This document shows positions 52,348 to 59,943 of a stretch of 64,000 nucleotides of DNA, piece by piece. The notes under the pieces were generated by a model. That model was not told where the DNA came from, did not search any database, and saw only the letters and a program-made list of their open reading frames with translations. The stretch is from Actinomycetota bacterium (lineage in GTDB: Bacteria; Actinomycetota; Actinomycetes; S36-B12; UBA10799), in contig JACJWU010000002.1 in assembly GCA_020636995.1 (NCBI GenBank), positions 124,001 to 188,000 of the forward strand. The letters are read 5' to 3'. How positions within the stretch are numbered: the first letter of the stretch is position 1; each line of letters begins with the position of its first letter. A program made the translations under genes and the position numbers.

Positions 52348-54037
52348 CACATCCGGCGGGCAGTTCGAACCAGCGCAGGTGCTCGAACTCCGCCGACATG
52401 TTCGCTGTGATGCTGGTGTCGGGATCCGGTCGCCCCTGAAGAAGGTCGGCGGCTTCCGCCAGGTATTCCGAGAGGGCGGACTCGTCGGCGGTGTCGTCGT
52501 GATGCGGGTACGTGAACTTGCCGTCGACGTAGTGCACCTGGTCCAATCGCAAAGGCGGTTCGACCGGACCTGAACGATGCCGCCAGAGCCCGGAGGGTGC
52601 GTCGAACCGGTAGTCCTCGATGAGCCGGTACCCCAGATCCGCGATCAGCTCGACGGCCGCGACGATGTACGAGAACACGGTCTCGGAGACGAAGTAGTTG
52701 AAGTTCACGCGGACCCAGCCCGGCTTGATCCCCTCGCAGCCCCGCGAGATCTCGGTGCGCAACTCCTCGGACTGATCGAGGTCGATCCCCAGCAGACGGT
52801 GCCCGTACGGTCCGGCGCACGAGCACCCGCCGCGCGACTGGATGCCGAACAGATCGTTGAGGATCGCCACGACCAAGTTGTGGTGCAGATACATCCCGCC
52901 GGGTCGACGGATCACGAAACTGACGATCGACAGCCGTTCAGCGTCGCGGTTGCCGAGGATCTCGATGTTCGGGTGTGCGCTCCAGGCCTCGATGGCGCGC
53001 CGCACGAAGTCCTCCTCATGGGCACGGATGACGTCCACGCCGACCGCCTGCTTGAGGCCGAACACCAGTCCCGCGCGGATCGACTCCACGATGGCCGGTG
53101 TGCCGGCCTCCTCCCGGTGCTCGATGTCCGTCAGGTAGATGTGCTCCTCAGGGTTGACGTACTCCACGGTGCCGCCGCCCACAGCCTCCGGGACGGTGTT
53201 GTGGACCACGTCGCGGCGGACCACGAGCAGTCCGGGGGTACCCGGTCCTCCGATGAACTTGTGGGGGGAGACGAAGATGGCGTCGGCGTGTGCCAGTTCC
53301 TCCGGAGGGTTCATGTCGATGTCGACGTACGGCGCGGCGGCCGCGTAGTCCCAGAAGGCCAAGGCCCCGTGCTCATGTAGGACCCGGGATATGGCCCGGG
53401 TGTTCGAGATGATTCCGGTGACGTTGGACGCGGCACTGAACGAGCCGATCTTCAAGGGCCGGTCGTCGTACTGCAGCAGCGCGGCTCGCAGGCCCTGCAG
53501 GTCGATGTGGCCGTCGACGTCTTCCGGGATCGTGACCACGGTGGCGATCGATTCCCGCCAGGGCAGTTCGTTGCTGTGGTGTTCGAAGGGTCCGACGAAC
53601 ACCACCGGACGTTGCTGCTCCGGGATCTGCGAGAGCAGCCCGTACTGAGCATCGAGGTCGGCGGGAAGGCGCAGGTTGAGCATTCCGACCAGTTTGTTGA
53701 TGGCCGCGGTCGACCCGGATCCACAGAAGATGACTGCGGCGTCGCCGGCATTGACCGCGTCGCGAATGATTCGCCGGGCGTCCTCGCGCAGCCTGGTCGT
53801 CTGCAGTCCGGTGCCCGAACTCTCGGTGTGGGTGTTCGCGTAGCGCGGTAGGACCTCATCGCGGATGAAGTCCTCGATGAAACGCAGGGCACGGCCGCTG
53901 GCGGTGTAATCGGCATACGTGACCCGCCGCGGGCCGTACGGCCCTGGCATCACTTGGTCGTCGCCGATCACCGCATCGCGGATGGTCTGCAGGATGGCGG
54001 GCTGGGGCAGGGCCGGGTCGGGATCGGACAGGTCCAT
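52328..54037 (-). CDS. Class-V aminotransferase (SufS-like fold), large
   Basis: A 569-aa PLP enzyme. The cofactor Lys lies in FVSPHKFIGGPGTPG, with CGSGSTAAINKLVG and FWDYAAAAPYVDID upstream, all typical of the cysteine-desulfurase/isopenicillin-epimerase group. SRGGCSCAGPYGH holds cysteines near where SufS has its active Cys. It is about 150 residues longer than SufS because of a C-terminal extension. The substrate is open. ATG 54037 is the first start with family-like sequence behind it. Divergent from clpS. Confidence 0.85.
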   Translation of the reverse strand: MDLSDPDPALPQPAILQTIRDAVIGDDQVMPGPYGPRRVTYADYTASGRALRFIEDFIRDEVLPRYANTHTESSGTGLQTTRLREDARRIIRDAVNAGDAAVIFCGSGSTAAINKLVGMLNLRLPADLDAQYGLLSQIPEQQRPVVFVGPFEHHSNELPWRESIATVVTIPEDVDGHIDLQGLRAALLQYDDRPLKIGSFSAASNVTGIISNTRAISRVLHEHGALAFWDYAAAAPYVDIDMNPPEELAHADAIFVSPHKFIGGPGTPGLLVVRRDVVHNTVPEAVGGGTVEYVNPEEHIYLTDIEHREEAGTPAIVESIRAGLVFGLKQAVGVDVIRAHEEDFVRRAIEAWSAHPNIEILGNRDAERLSIVSFVIRRPGGMYLHHNLVVAILNDLFGIQSRGGCSCAGPYGHRLLGIDLDQSEELRTEISRGCEGIKPGWVRVNFNYFVSETVFSYIVAAVELIADLGYRLIEDYRFDAPSGLWRHRSGPVEPPLRLDQVHYVDGKFTYPHHDDTADESALSEYLAEAADLLQGRPDPDTSITANMSAEFEHLRWFELPAGCVSASGN

Positions 54038-54104
54038 GGCCGTACCGTAACGGGCGCAACCACCCGTTGCGTTCGAATGTGGCCCGGCCAGTGGGACAAT
54101 CGCG

Positions 54105-54392
54105 ATGATGAGTGTTGCACCGTCCGAGTTGGAATCGCCCGAGACCAGGCTGGCGCCCGACACACCCTGGGTGTGCCTGGTCTGGAACGACCCGATCAAT
54201 CTGATGAGTTATGTGACCTACGTGTTCATGCAGTACTTCGGCTACTCGCGCGAGAAGGCGGAGTCGCTGATGTGGGACGTGCACACCAAAGGCAGGGCTG
54301 TGGTGAACACCGGGGGTCGGGAGCAGATGGAGCGCGATGCCACAGCCATGCACGAGTACGGTCTGTGGGCGACCGTCCAGAAGGACGACTGA
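54105..54392 (+). CDS. clpS: ATP-dependent Clp protease adaptor ClpS
   Basis: A 95-aa adaptor that delivers N-end-rule substrates to the Clp machine. Core motifs are WVCLVWNDPINLMSYV, MQYFGYSREKAESLM, HTKGRAVV and REQMERDA. Length is normal. ATG at 54105 or 54108. Its stop overlaps the DUF2017 start (TGATG), a pair common in actinobacteria. Confidence 0.93.
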   Translation: MMSVAPSELESPETRLAPDTPWVCLVWNDPINLMSYVTYVFMQYFGYSREKAESLMWDVHTKGRAVVNTGGREQMERDATAMHEYGLWATVQKDD

Positions 54393-54913
54393 TGGGTAAG
54401 CCGTTCAAGGTGAAGAAGGGCGAGATGATCGCTCGTCTCGACGGGCAGGAACGACAGGTGCTCGCCTTCGTGTGCGATGAACTGAGCGCACTTCTCGCCG
54501 ACCCGGTGCCTGACCCCGATGTGCCGGATTGGGCGCGCGAACTGGGACTCTCCGGGGTGGGGGAGTCCCGGCCGACGCCGCAGGACCCCGTGATCGCACG
54601 ACTGCTGCCGGATGCCTACGACGATCCTGAGCGCGCATCCGAGTTCCGCCGTCTGACCGAGTCGGAACTGCGTGCCACGAAACTGGCGCATGTCGCGGTG
54701 GTCCGGGCTCAGGTGCAGCAGGACCCGATCATCATCACCGACGACGTGCAGGCGTGGCTGGCGTTCCTGGCCGACGCCCGGCTGATGCTCGGTACGCGAC
54801 TCGGGGTCACCGAGGACGACGAACTGGTCCCGACCAACGATCCGGAGCACAACCTCTACCTGTACCTCGGCTATCTGCAGCAGACCCTCGTGGAGGAGTT
54901 GATAGGGGGGTGA
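54392..54913 (+). CDS. DUF2017-family protein
   Basis: A 173-aa protein with no membrane segment or recognisable motif, but it is the regular downstream partner of clpS in actinobacteria. Conserved-looking parts are DPVIARLLPDAY and LGTRLGVTEDDE and the C-terminal YLYLGYLQQTLVE. Possibly acts with ClpS; nothing in the sequence proves it. Start is ATG 54392. Confidence 0.85.
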   Translation: MGKPFKVKKGEMIARLDGQERQVLAFVCDELSALLADPVPDPDVPDWARELGLSGVGESRPTPQDPVIARLLPDAYDDPERASEFRRLTESELRATKLAHVAVVRAQVQQDPIIITDDVQAWLAFLADARLMLGTRLGVTEDDELVPTNDPEHNLYLYLGYLQQTLVEELIGG

Positions 54914-54925
54914 GCGGCCCCGGCG

Positions 54926-55045
54926 ATTGTGACGAAGGTGCGGGCCCCTTGGCTCGGATTGTGACGAAGGTGCGGGGTGCGTCGGGGGTGAACCCCGCAC
55001 CTTCGTGACAATCGAGCCCCGGCCCGCCCCACCTTCGTCACAAAG
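54926..55045. repeat. Nested palindromes of the ACGAAGGTGCGGGG family
   Basis: ATTGTGACGAAGGTGCGGG occurs at 54926 and 54958 as direct repeats; reverse complements lie at about 54993-55012 and 55026-55045. The middle pair matches over 20 bp. The core is shared with the nested palindrome at 14206-14324. It fills the gap between DUF2017 and the Mec gene. Confidence 0.85.
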
Positions 55046-55092
55046 GCGATCCGACCGCCCCGGCCCCACCACCGCCCCTGCACAATAGATCC

Positions 55093-55509
55093 GTGCTGAC
55101 AATCCGCCAGGACCTCGTGGACGCGATGATCGCCCACGCCCGCGCCGACCATCCCGACGAGGCGTGTGGGGTGATCGCCGGTCCGGCCGGCAGTGACCGC
55201 CCGGAGCGCTTCGTCCCGATGGTCAACGCCGCTCGCTCGACGACTTTCTACGAGTTCGACTCGGGGGACCTCTTGCGGCTCTACCGGGAGATGGATTCTC
55301 GCGACGAGGAACCCGTGGTCATCTACCACTCCCACACGGCCACCGAGGCCTACCCGTCCCGCACCGACGTCAGTTACGCGTCCGAGCCCAACGCTCACTA
55401 CGTGCTGCTGTCGACCCGCTTGCAGGATTCCACCCAGGTGCGCAGCTACCGCATCATCGACGGTGAGGTGACCGAGGAGACGGTGCAGATAACGCAGTCC
55501 GTACCCTAG
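55093..55509 (+). CDS. mec: Mec-type JAMM metalloprotease (CysO-cysteine peptidase)
   Basis: A 138-aa zinc protease of the JAB1/MPN family. HSHTATEAYPSRTD gives the two His and the Asp zinc ligands of the JAMM motif, and the Glu near residue 23 (ADHPDEACG) completes the site. In Mycobacterium tuberculosis Mec releases cysteine from the carrier protein CysO. Here it is followed by CysO and CysM in the same order. GTG start at 55093. Role inferred from family and neighbours. Confidence 0.92.
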   Translation: MLTIRQDLVDAMIAHARADHPDEACGVIAGPAGSDRPERFVPMVNAARSTTFYEFDSGDLLRLYREMDSRDEEPVVIYHSHTATEAYPSRTDVSYASEPNAHYVLLSTRLQDSTQVRSYRIIDGEVTEETVQITQSVP

Positions 55510-55514
55510 TGCTT

Positions 55515-55787
55515 ATGGCTATTGAGGTTCAGATACCGACCATCCTGCGCACCTACACCGGTGGTGAGAAGACCGTGACCGCCGACGGGGGCACGCTCGC
55601 CGACCTGGTGGCCGATCTCGACGCGAAGTTCCCCGGTCTCAAGGATCGGGTGGTGGACGACGCCGGCCTGCGCCGCTTCGTGAATGTCTACCTCAACGAC
55701 GAGGACGTACGCTTCCTCGACGGTCTCGCGACGCCGCTGAGCGACGGCGACTCCGTGACGATCCTGCCGGCGGTTGCTGGCGGCTGA
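55515..55787 (+). CDS. cysO: Sulfur carrier protein CysO
   Basis: A 90-aa ubiquitin-fold (MoaD/ThiS) protein. It ends VTILPAVAGG, with the C-terminal di-glycine needed for thiocarboxylate formation. It starts IEVQIPTILRTYTGGEK. ATG 55515 is preferred over GTG 55509, which would overlap mec. The cysM start overlaps its last codons. Confidence 0.92.
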   Translation: MAIEVQIPTILRTYTGGEKTVTADGGTLADLVADLDAKFPGLKDRVVDDAGLRRFVNVYLNDEDVRFLDGLATPLSDGDSVTILPAVAGG

Positions 55788-56736
55788 TTTGCGCTACCCG
55801 GATCTGCTGGCCTCGGTCGGCCATACCCCCCTCGTCGGCCTTCCTCGGCTCAGCCCGACCGCCGACGTTCGGTTGTGGGCGAAACTCGAGGACCGCAATC
55901 CCACCGGTTCGGTGAAGGATCGAGCGGCACTGGCGATGATTGAGCGGGCTGAGGCCGATGGGACCCTGGCGCCGGGTGCCACGATCCTGGAGCCGACCAG
56001 TGGCAACACCGGCATCTCGCTGGCCATGGTCGCGCGGCAGCGTGGCTATCACGTCATCTGCGTGATGCCCGAGAACACCTCGTTCGAGCGCACCCAACTG
56101 CTGCGGATGTGGGGGGCCGAGATCGTGTACTCCCCGGCCCAGGGCGGATCCAACGAGGCGGTGCGGGTCGCGAAGGATCTGGCGTCGCGCAACCCGGACT
56201 GGGTCATGCTCTACCAGTACGGCAATCCTGCGAATCCGCAGACGCACTACGACACCACCGGCCCGGAGATCCTCGCCGACCTTCCCGAGATCACCCACTT
56301 CGTCGCCGGGCTGGGCACCACCGGCACGCTCATGGGGGTGGGACGGTTCCTGCGAGAGCACAAACCGGAGGTGCAGATCGTGGCGGCGGAACCCCGGTAC
56401 GGGGAACTGGTCTACGGGTTGCGCAATCTCGACGAAGGCTTCGTGCCGGAACTCTACGACGAGTCCGTCCTGACCTCCCGATACTCCGTCGGACCGCACG
56501 ACGCGTTGATGCGCACGCGGCAGTTGCTGCACGAGGAGGGCATCTTCGCCGGCATCTCCACCGGTGCGATCCTGCACGCTGCCCTCGGTCTGGCCGACCG
56601 CGCCGCGGGGTCCGGGCAGGTCGCGGACATCTGTTTCATCGTGTGCGACGGCGGATGGAAGTACCTGTCGACCGGCGCCTATGAGGGCAGCCTCGAAGAG
56701 GCCGAACAGGCGATCTCGGGGCAGTTGTGGGCGTGA
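55774..56736 (+). CDS. cysM: CysO-dependent cysteine synthase (O-phosphoserine sulfhydrylase)
   Basis: A 320-aa PLP enzyme. The cofactor Lys48 is in NPTGSVKDRAA, followed by PTSGNTGISLA and VAGLGTTGTLMG. With the neighbouring Mec and CysO it should make cysteine from O-phosphoserine and CysO-thiocarboxylate, as in mycobacteria. The TTG at 55774 overlaps cysO by 14 bp; TTG 55789 is another possible start. murI begins 10 bp before its stop. Confidence 0.92.
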   Translation: MLAADLRYPDLLASVGHTPLVGLPRLSPTADVRLWAKLEDRNPTGSVKDRAALAMIERAEADGTLAPGATILEPTSGNTGISLAMVARQRGYHVICVMPENTSFERTQLLRMWGAEIVYSPAQGGSNEAVRVAKDLASRNPDWVMLYQYGNPANPQTHYDTTGPEILADLPEITHFVAGLGTTGTLMGVGRFLREHKPEVQIVAAEPRYGELVYGLRNLDEGFVPELYDESVLTSRYSVGPHDALMRTRQLLHEEGIFAGISTGAILHAALGLADRAAGSGQVADICFIVCDGGWKYLSTGAYEGSLEEAEQAISGQLWA

Positions 56737-57542
56737 CATCCGATGCCCCGCTGGGCATCTTCGACTCCGGGGTGGGGGGACTGACAGTGGCGCGGGCGGT
56801 CATCGACCAGTTGCCGCACGAGCCCGTGATCTACGTTGGCGACACTGCACGTGGCCCCTACGGGCCGCTGCCCTTGGCGCAGGTCCGCGCGTACGCACTC
56901 GACATCATGGACCACCTTGTCGACCACGGGGTGAAAGCCCTTGTGATCGCATGCAACTCCGCGAGTGCGGCTGTGCTCAGGGACGCCCGGGAGCGCTACA
57001 ACGTGCCGGTCGTCGAGGTCATCCAGCCCGCGGTCCGACGGGCAGCGCGGGTGACGGACAACAATCGCGTTGCCGTGATCGGTACGCAGGCCACCGTGAC
57101 CTCCGGTGCCTACGAGGACGCCTTCGCCGCTGCCCCGCACGTGGAGTTGTTCATGCAGGCCTGTCCGCGTTTCGTGGAGTTCGTCGAGGCGGGCATCACC
57201 GGCGGCCCTGAACTGTTGCGGGTCGCCCAGCAGTACCTGCTACCGCTGCGGGAGGCGGGAGTCGACACGCTCGTGCTGGGGTGTACCCACTACCCGCTGC
57301 TGACCGGGGTGATCCAGTGGGTGATGGGGGATGACGTGGTGTTGGTGTCCAGTGCGGAGGAGACGGCCAAGGACGTCTACAAGACCTTGGCGGCGCATGA
57401 CCTGTTGCGAGATGGCGCCCTGCCCGAGCCGGAACACCGATTCCTGGCCACCGGCGACCCGGGCGCCTTCGCGACCCTCGGGCGCCGGTTCCTGGGCCCG
57501 GAGGTCCGGGACGTGCACTCTGCTGTAGAGGTGGTGTCATGA
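56727..57542 (+). CDS. murI: Glutamate racemase
   Basis: A 271-aa enzyme making D-glutamate for peptidoglycan. GIFDSGVGGLTVARA opens the protein; the two catalytic cysteines are in VIACNSASAAVL (about residue 76) and VLGCTHYPLL (about 187). Length is usual. GTG 56727 or 56733 is the start. It overlaps cysM upstream and the hydrolase gene downstream (ATGA). Confidence 0.95.
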   Translation: MGVTSDAPLGIFDSGVGGLTVARAVIDQLPHEPVIYVGDTARGPYGPLPLAQVRAYALDIMDHLVDHGVKALVIACNSASAAVLRDARERYNVPVVEVIQPAVRRAARVTDNNRVAVIGTQATVTSGAYEDAFAAAPHVELFMQACPRFVEFVEAGITGGPELLRVAQQYLLPLREAGVDTLVLGCTHYPLLTGVIQWVMGDDVVLVSSAEETAKDVYKTLAAHDLLRDGALPEPEHRFLATGDPGAFATLGRRFLGPEVRDVHSAVEVVS

Positions 57543-58285
57543 GACTGACCGTGGTGGGGTGGGCCGGATCATTCCCAGGCCCGGACAGCCCGGCTTCGAG
57601 CTATCTGCTTGAGCACGAGGGCTCAGCGATCCTGCTCGACATGGGCAACGGTTCGCTGGGTGCATTGCAGCGCTACGCCGACATCTATGCCATCGACGCG
57701 GTCTTCCTGTCGCATCTCCACGTCGACCATTGCATCGATCTCTGCTCCTACTACGTCGCGCGCAAGTACTGTCCGCGAGGGGCGGCCCAGCGGATCCCGG
57801 TCTTCGGTCCCAGCGGCACGGCTGACCGCATGGCTGCGGCCTACGGCCTGCCGCTCAAGCCGGGCATGCACGACGAGTTCAACTTCATGCGCCACGACCC
57901 CGACCCGACGGTGGTCGGCCCGTTCTCCATCGAGACCACCCGCGTCGCCCACCCCGTCGAGACGTACGCGATCAAGGTCACGGCCGGTGGCCGATCCATC
58001 GTCTACTCCGGCGACACCGGCCCCACGGACTCGCTCGTGGAGCTCGGGCAGGGGGCCGACCTGGCCCTGTTCGAGGCATCGTTCCTGGCCGGCCCGGACA
58101 ATCCGACCGACCTGCACCTGACCGGAGGGCAGGCCGCCGATCTGGCCATGCGGGCGGGCGTGGGGCGACTGATGCTCACCCACCTGGTTGCCTGGAACGA
58201 CAACGAGCAGGTCCGCGCCGAGGCCGCTGAGGTCTACGACGGGGAGTTGATGGTCGCCAGTAGCGGACTGCAGGTGGAGATCTAG
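57539..58285 (+). CDS. Metallo-beta-lactamase-fold hydrolase
   Basis: A 248-aa cytoplasmic protein of the RNase Z/MBL superfamily. The zinc motif is LSHLHVDHCIDL, with VYSGDTGPTDSLVEL and LTHLVAWND supplying the later ligands. The family is often found next to murI and RNase PH in actinobacteria; the substrate (RNA, cyclic nucleotide or ester) is not known. Its start overlaps the murI stop by 4 bp. Confidence 0.88.
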   Translation: MRLTVVGWAGSFPGPDSPASSYLLEHEGSAILLDMGNGSLGALQRYADIYAIDAVFLSHLHVDHCIDLCSYYVARKYCPRGAAQRIPVFGPSGTADRMAAAYGLPLKPGMHDEFNFMRHDPDPTVVGPFSIETTRVAHPVETYAIKVTAGGRSIVYSGDTGPTDSLVELGQGADLALFEASFLAGPDNPTDLHLTGGQAADLAMRAGVGRLMLTHLVAWNDNEQVRAEAAEVYDGELMVASSGLQVEI

Positions 58286-58289
58286 CGCC

Positions 58290-58437
58290 TCCCTGGGCAG
58301 CAGATTGCGCGGCTGACCAGCTGCTGGCCGGATTCGCAATCTGCCCGGGCTGGCTCTTGATGGTGGGGGGCGTGAGGCGTCCCTGGGCAGCAGATTGCGC
58401 AGGTGACCAGCTACTGGCCGGATTCGCAATCTGCTCC
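58290..58437. repeat. Two copies of a hairpin repeat, 90-bp period, upstream of rph
   Basis: TCCCTGGGCAGCAGATTGCG starts at 58290 and again at 58380. In each copy GCAGATTGCG pairs with CGCAATCTGC about 45 bp later. The 20-30 bp between the arms are also nearly the same. It lies in the 240-bp gap between the hydrolase and rph. Confidence 0.8.
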
Positions 58438-58525
58438 GGCGCGGCCTTCGGTGGGGCTGCGGTCCAATTGTGGGGGCCAGTCCCGTCCCACCGATCCCAG
58501 TAACGCACTCAGTACAGTCGGAGCC

Positions 58526-59323
58526 ATGCCGAGAACCGACGGCCGAGCGGCCGATGAACTGCGTCCCATTCGTTTCCATCGAGGATGGCAGGACAACGGC
58601 GAGGGCTCGTGTCTGGTGGAGTTCGGACGCACCCGTGTGTTGTGTGTCGCGTCCTTCACCGCCGGAGTGCCGCGGTGGCGCCGGGACTCCGGGCAGGGCT
58701 GGATCACCGCCGAGTACGCCATGCTGCCGCGCTCGACGGACACCCGTGGAGCCAGAGAGTCCATCAAGGGCCGTCCCGGCGGTCGCACCCAGGAGATCTC
58801 CCGGCTGATCGGCCGCGCATTGCGGGCAGCCGTCGACGACGAATTGCTCGGTGAGAACACCATCCAGGTCGACTGCGACGTCCTGCAGGCAGACGGCGGA
58901 ACACGGACGGCTGCCATCACGGGGGCATACCTGGCAGTCGCAGACGCGTGCGCGTGGGCCCAGAGCGAAGGACTGATCTCGAAATGGCCGCTGCGCAACT
59001 CGGTGGCCGCGGTCAGCGTCGGGGTGGTGGACGGTGAGCCCAGACTGGACCTGCACTACGACGACGACGTCACCGCCGACACCGACATGAATGTCGTGAT
59101 GACCGGCGACGGCCGGTTCGTGGAGGTGCAAGGCACGGCGGAGGGTGAGCCCTTCGAGCGCGCCACGCTGGATGCCCTGCTCGGCCTGGCGCAGGGCGGG
59201 TGTGCGGAACTGACAGCGCTGCAGGAGGCGGCACTGGCCGAAGACGGCAAGGCGCGGGGTCGTCTGCTCGACGGGGGCCCGGCGACGGTGGCCGCAGGCG
59301 CTCAGCCCGGTGGCGCCTCGTGA
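58526..59323 (+). CDS. rph: Ribonuclease PH
   Basis: A 265-aa phosphorolytic exoribonuclease that trims tRNA 3' ends. Motifs are ADELRPIRFHRGW, GWITAEYAMLPRST, RTQEISRLIGRALR and DCDVLQADGGTRTA. The phosphate-binding and catalytic residues are kept. The C-terminal tail past residue 240 is a bit longer than usual. ATG 58526. Its stop overlaps the rdgB start (GTGA). Confidence 0.95.
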   Translation: MPRTDGRAADELRPIRFHRGWQDNGEGSCLVEFGRTRVLCVASFTAGVPRWRRDSGQGWITAEYAMLPRSTDTRGARESIKGRPGGRTQEISRLIGRALRAAVDDELLGENTIQVDCDVLQADGGTRTAAITGAYLAVADACAWAQSEGLISKWPLRNSVAAVSVGVVDGEPRLDLHYDDDVTADTDMNVVMTGDGRFVEVQGTAEGEPFERATLDALLGLAQGGCAELTALQEAALAEDGKARGRLLDGGPATVAAGAQPGGAS

Positions 59324-59934
59324 CCCTGGTCCTGGCCACTCGCAACCGCGGAAAGCTGGCCGAGCTGTCGACCATCCTCGCGGATGCCGGGCTTGCCGAG
59401 GAGGTGCTCGACCTCGACGCCGTGCATATCCCCGACACCCGCGAGACGGGGGTGACCTTCCAGGAGAACGCGCTGCTCAAGGCCAGGGAGGTGGCGGCAC
59501 TCACCGGCCTCCCGGCGATCGCCGACGACTCCGGCCTCGCGGTCGACGTGCTCGGCGGTGCACCGGGTGTCTTCTCGGCGCGCTGGTGCGGCAGGCATGG
59601 CGACGACCAAGCGAACCTTGATCTGCTGCTCGCCCAGTTGTCTGATGTGCCCGCCGAACACAGAAGTGCGCGCTTCCTCTGCGCAGCGGTGGCGGTCTGG
59701 CCGGACGGCCGGGAGGCGGTCGAGGTCGGCGAACTGCGCGGGGTGCTCACCACTTCGCCGCGTGGCGACAACGGCTTCGGCTACGACCCGATCTTCGAGG
59801 TGCAGACACCGGCCGGTCCGCGCACGACCGCCGAACTCGACGCCGCCGGCAAGCACGCGATCAGCCACCGCGGCCGCGCCTTCCGCGCGCTGGTTGCCAG
59901 GCATCTCGTGCCAGGTGACCCCACCCCCATTTAG
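59320..59934 (+). CDS. rdgB: XTP/dITP pyrophosphatase (RdgB/HAM1)
   Basis: A 204-aa house-cleaning enzyme that removes non-canonical purine NTPs. It opens LVLATRNRGKLAEL and contains TGLPAIADDSGLAVD, GAPGVFSARW and NGFGYDPIFE, all diagnostic. The GTG at 59320 overlaps the rph stop, and rph-rdgB is a standing pair in actinobacteria. Confidence 0.95.
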   Translation: MTLVLATRNRGKLAELSTILADAGLAEEVLDLDAVHIPDTRETGVTFQENALLKAREVAALTGLPAIADDSGLAVDVLGGAPGVFSARWCGRHGDDQANLDLLLAQLSDVPAEHRSARFLCAAVAVWPDGREAVEVGELRGVLTTSPRGDNGFGYDPIFEVQTPAGPRTTAELDAAGKHAISHRGRAFRALVARHLVPGDPTPI

Positions 59935-59943
59935 GGTTGCCTC

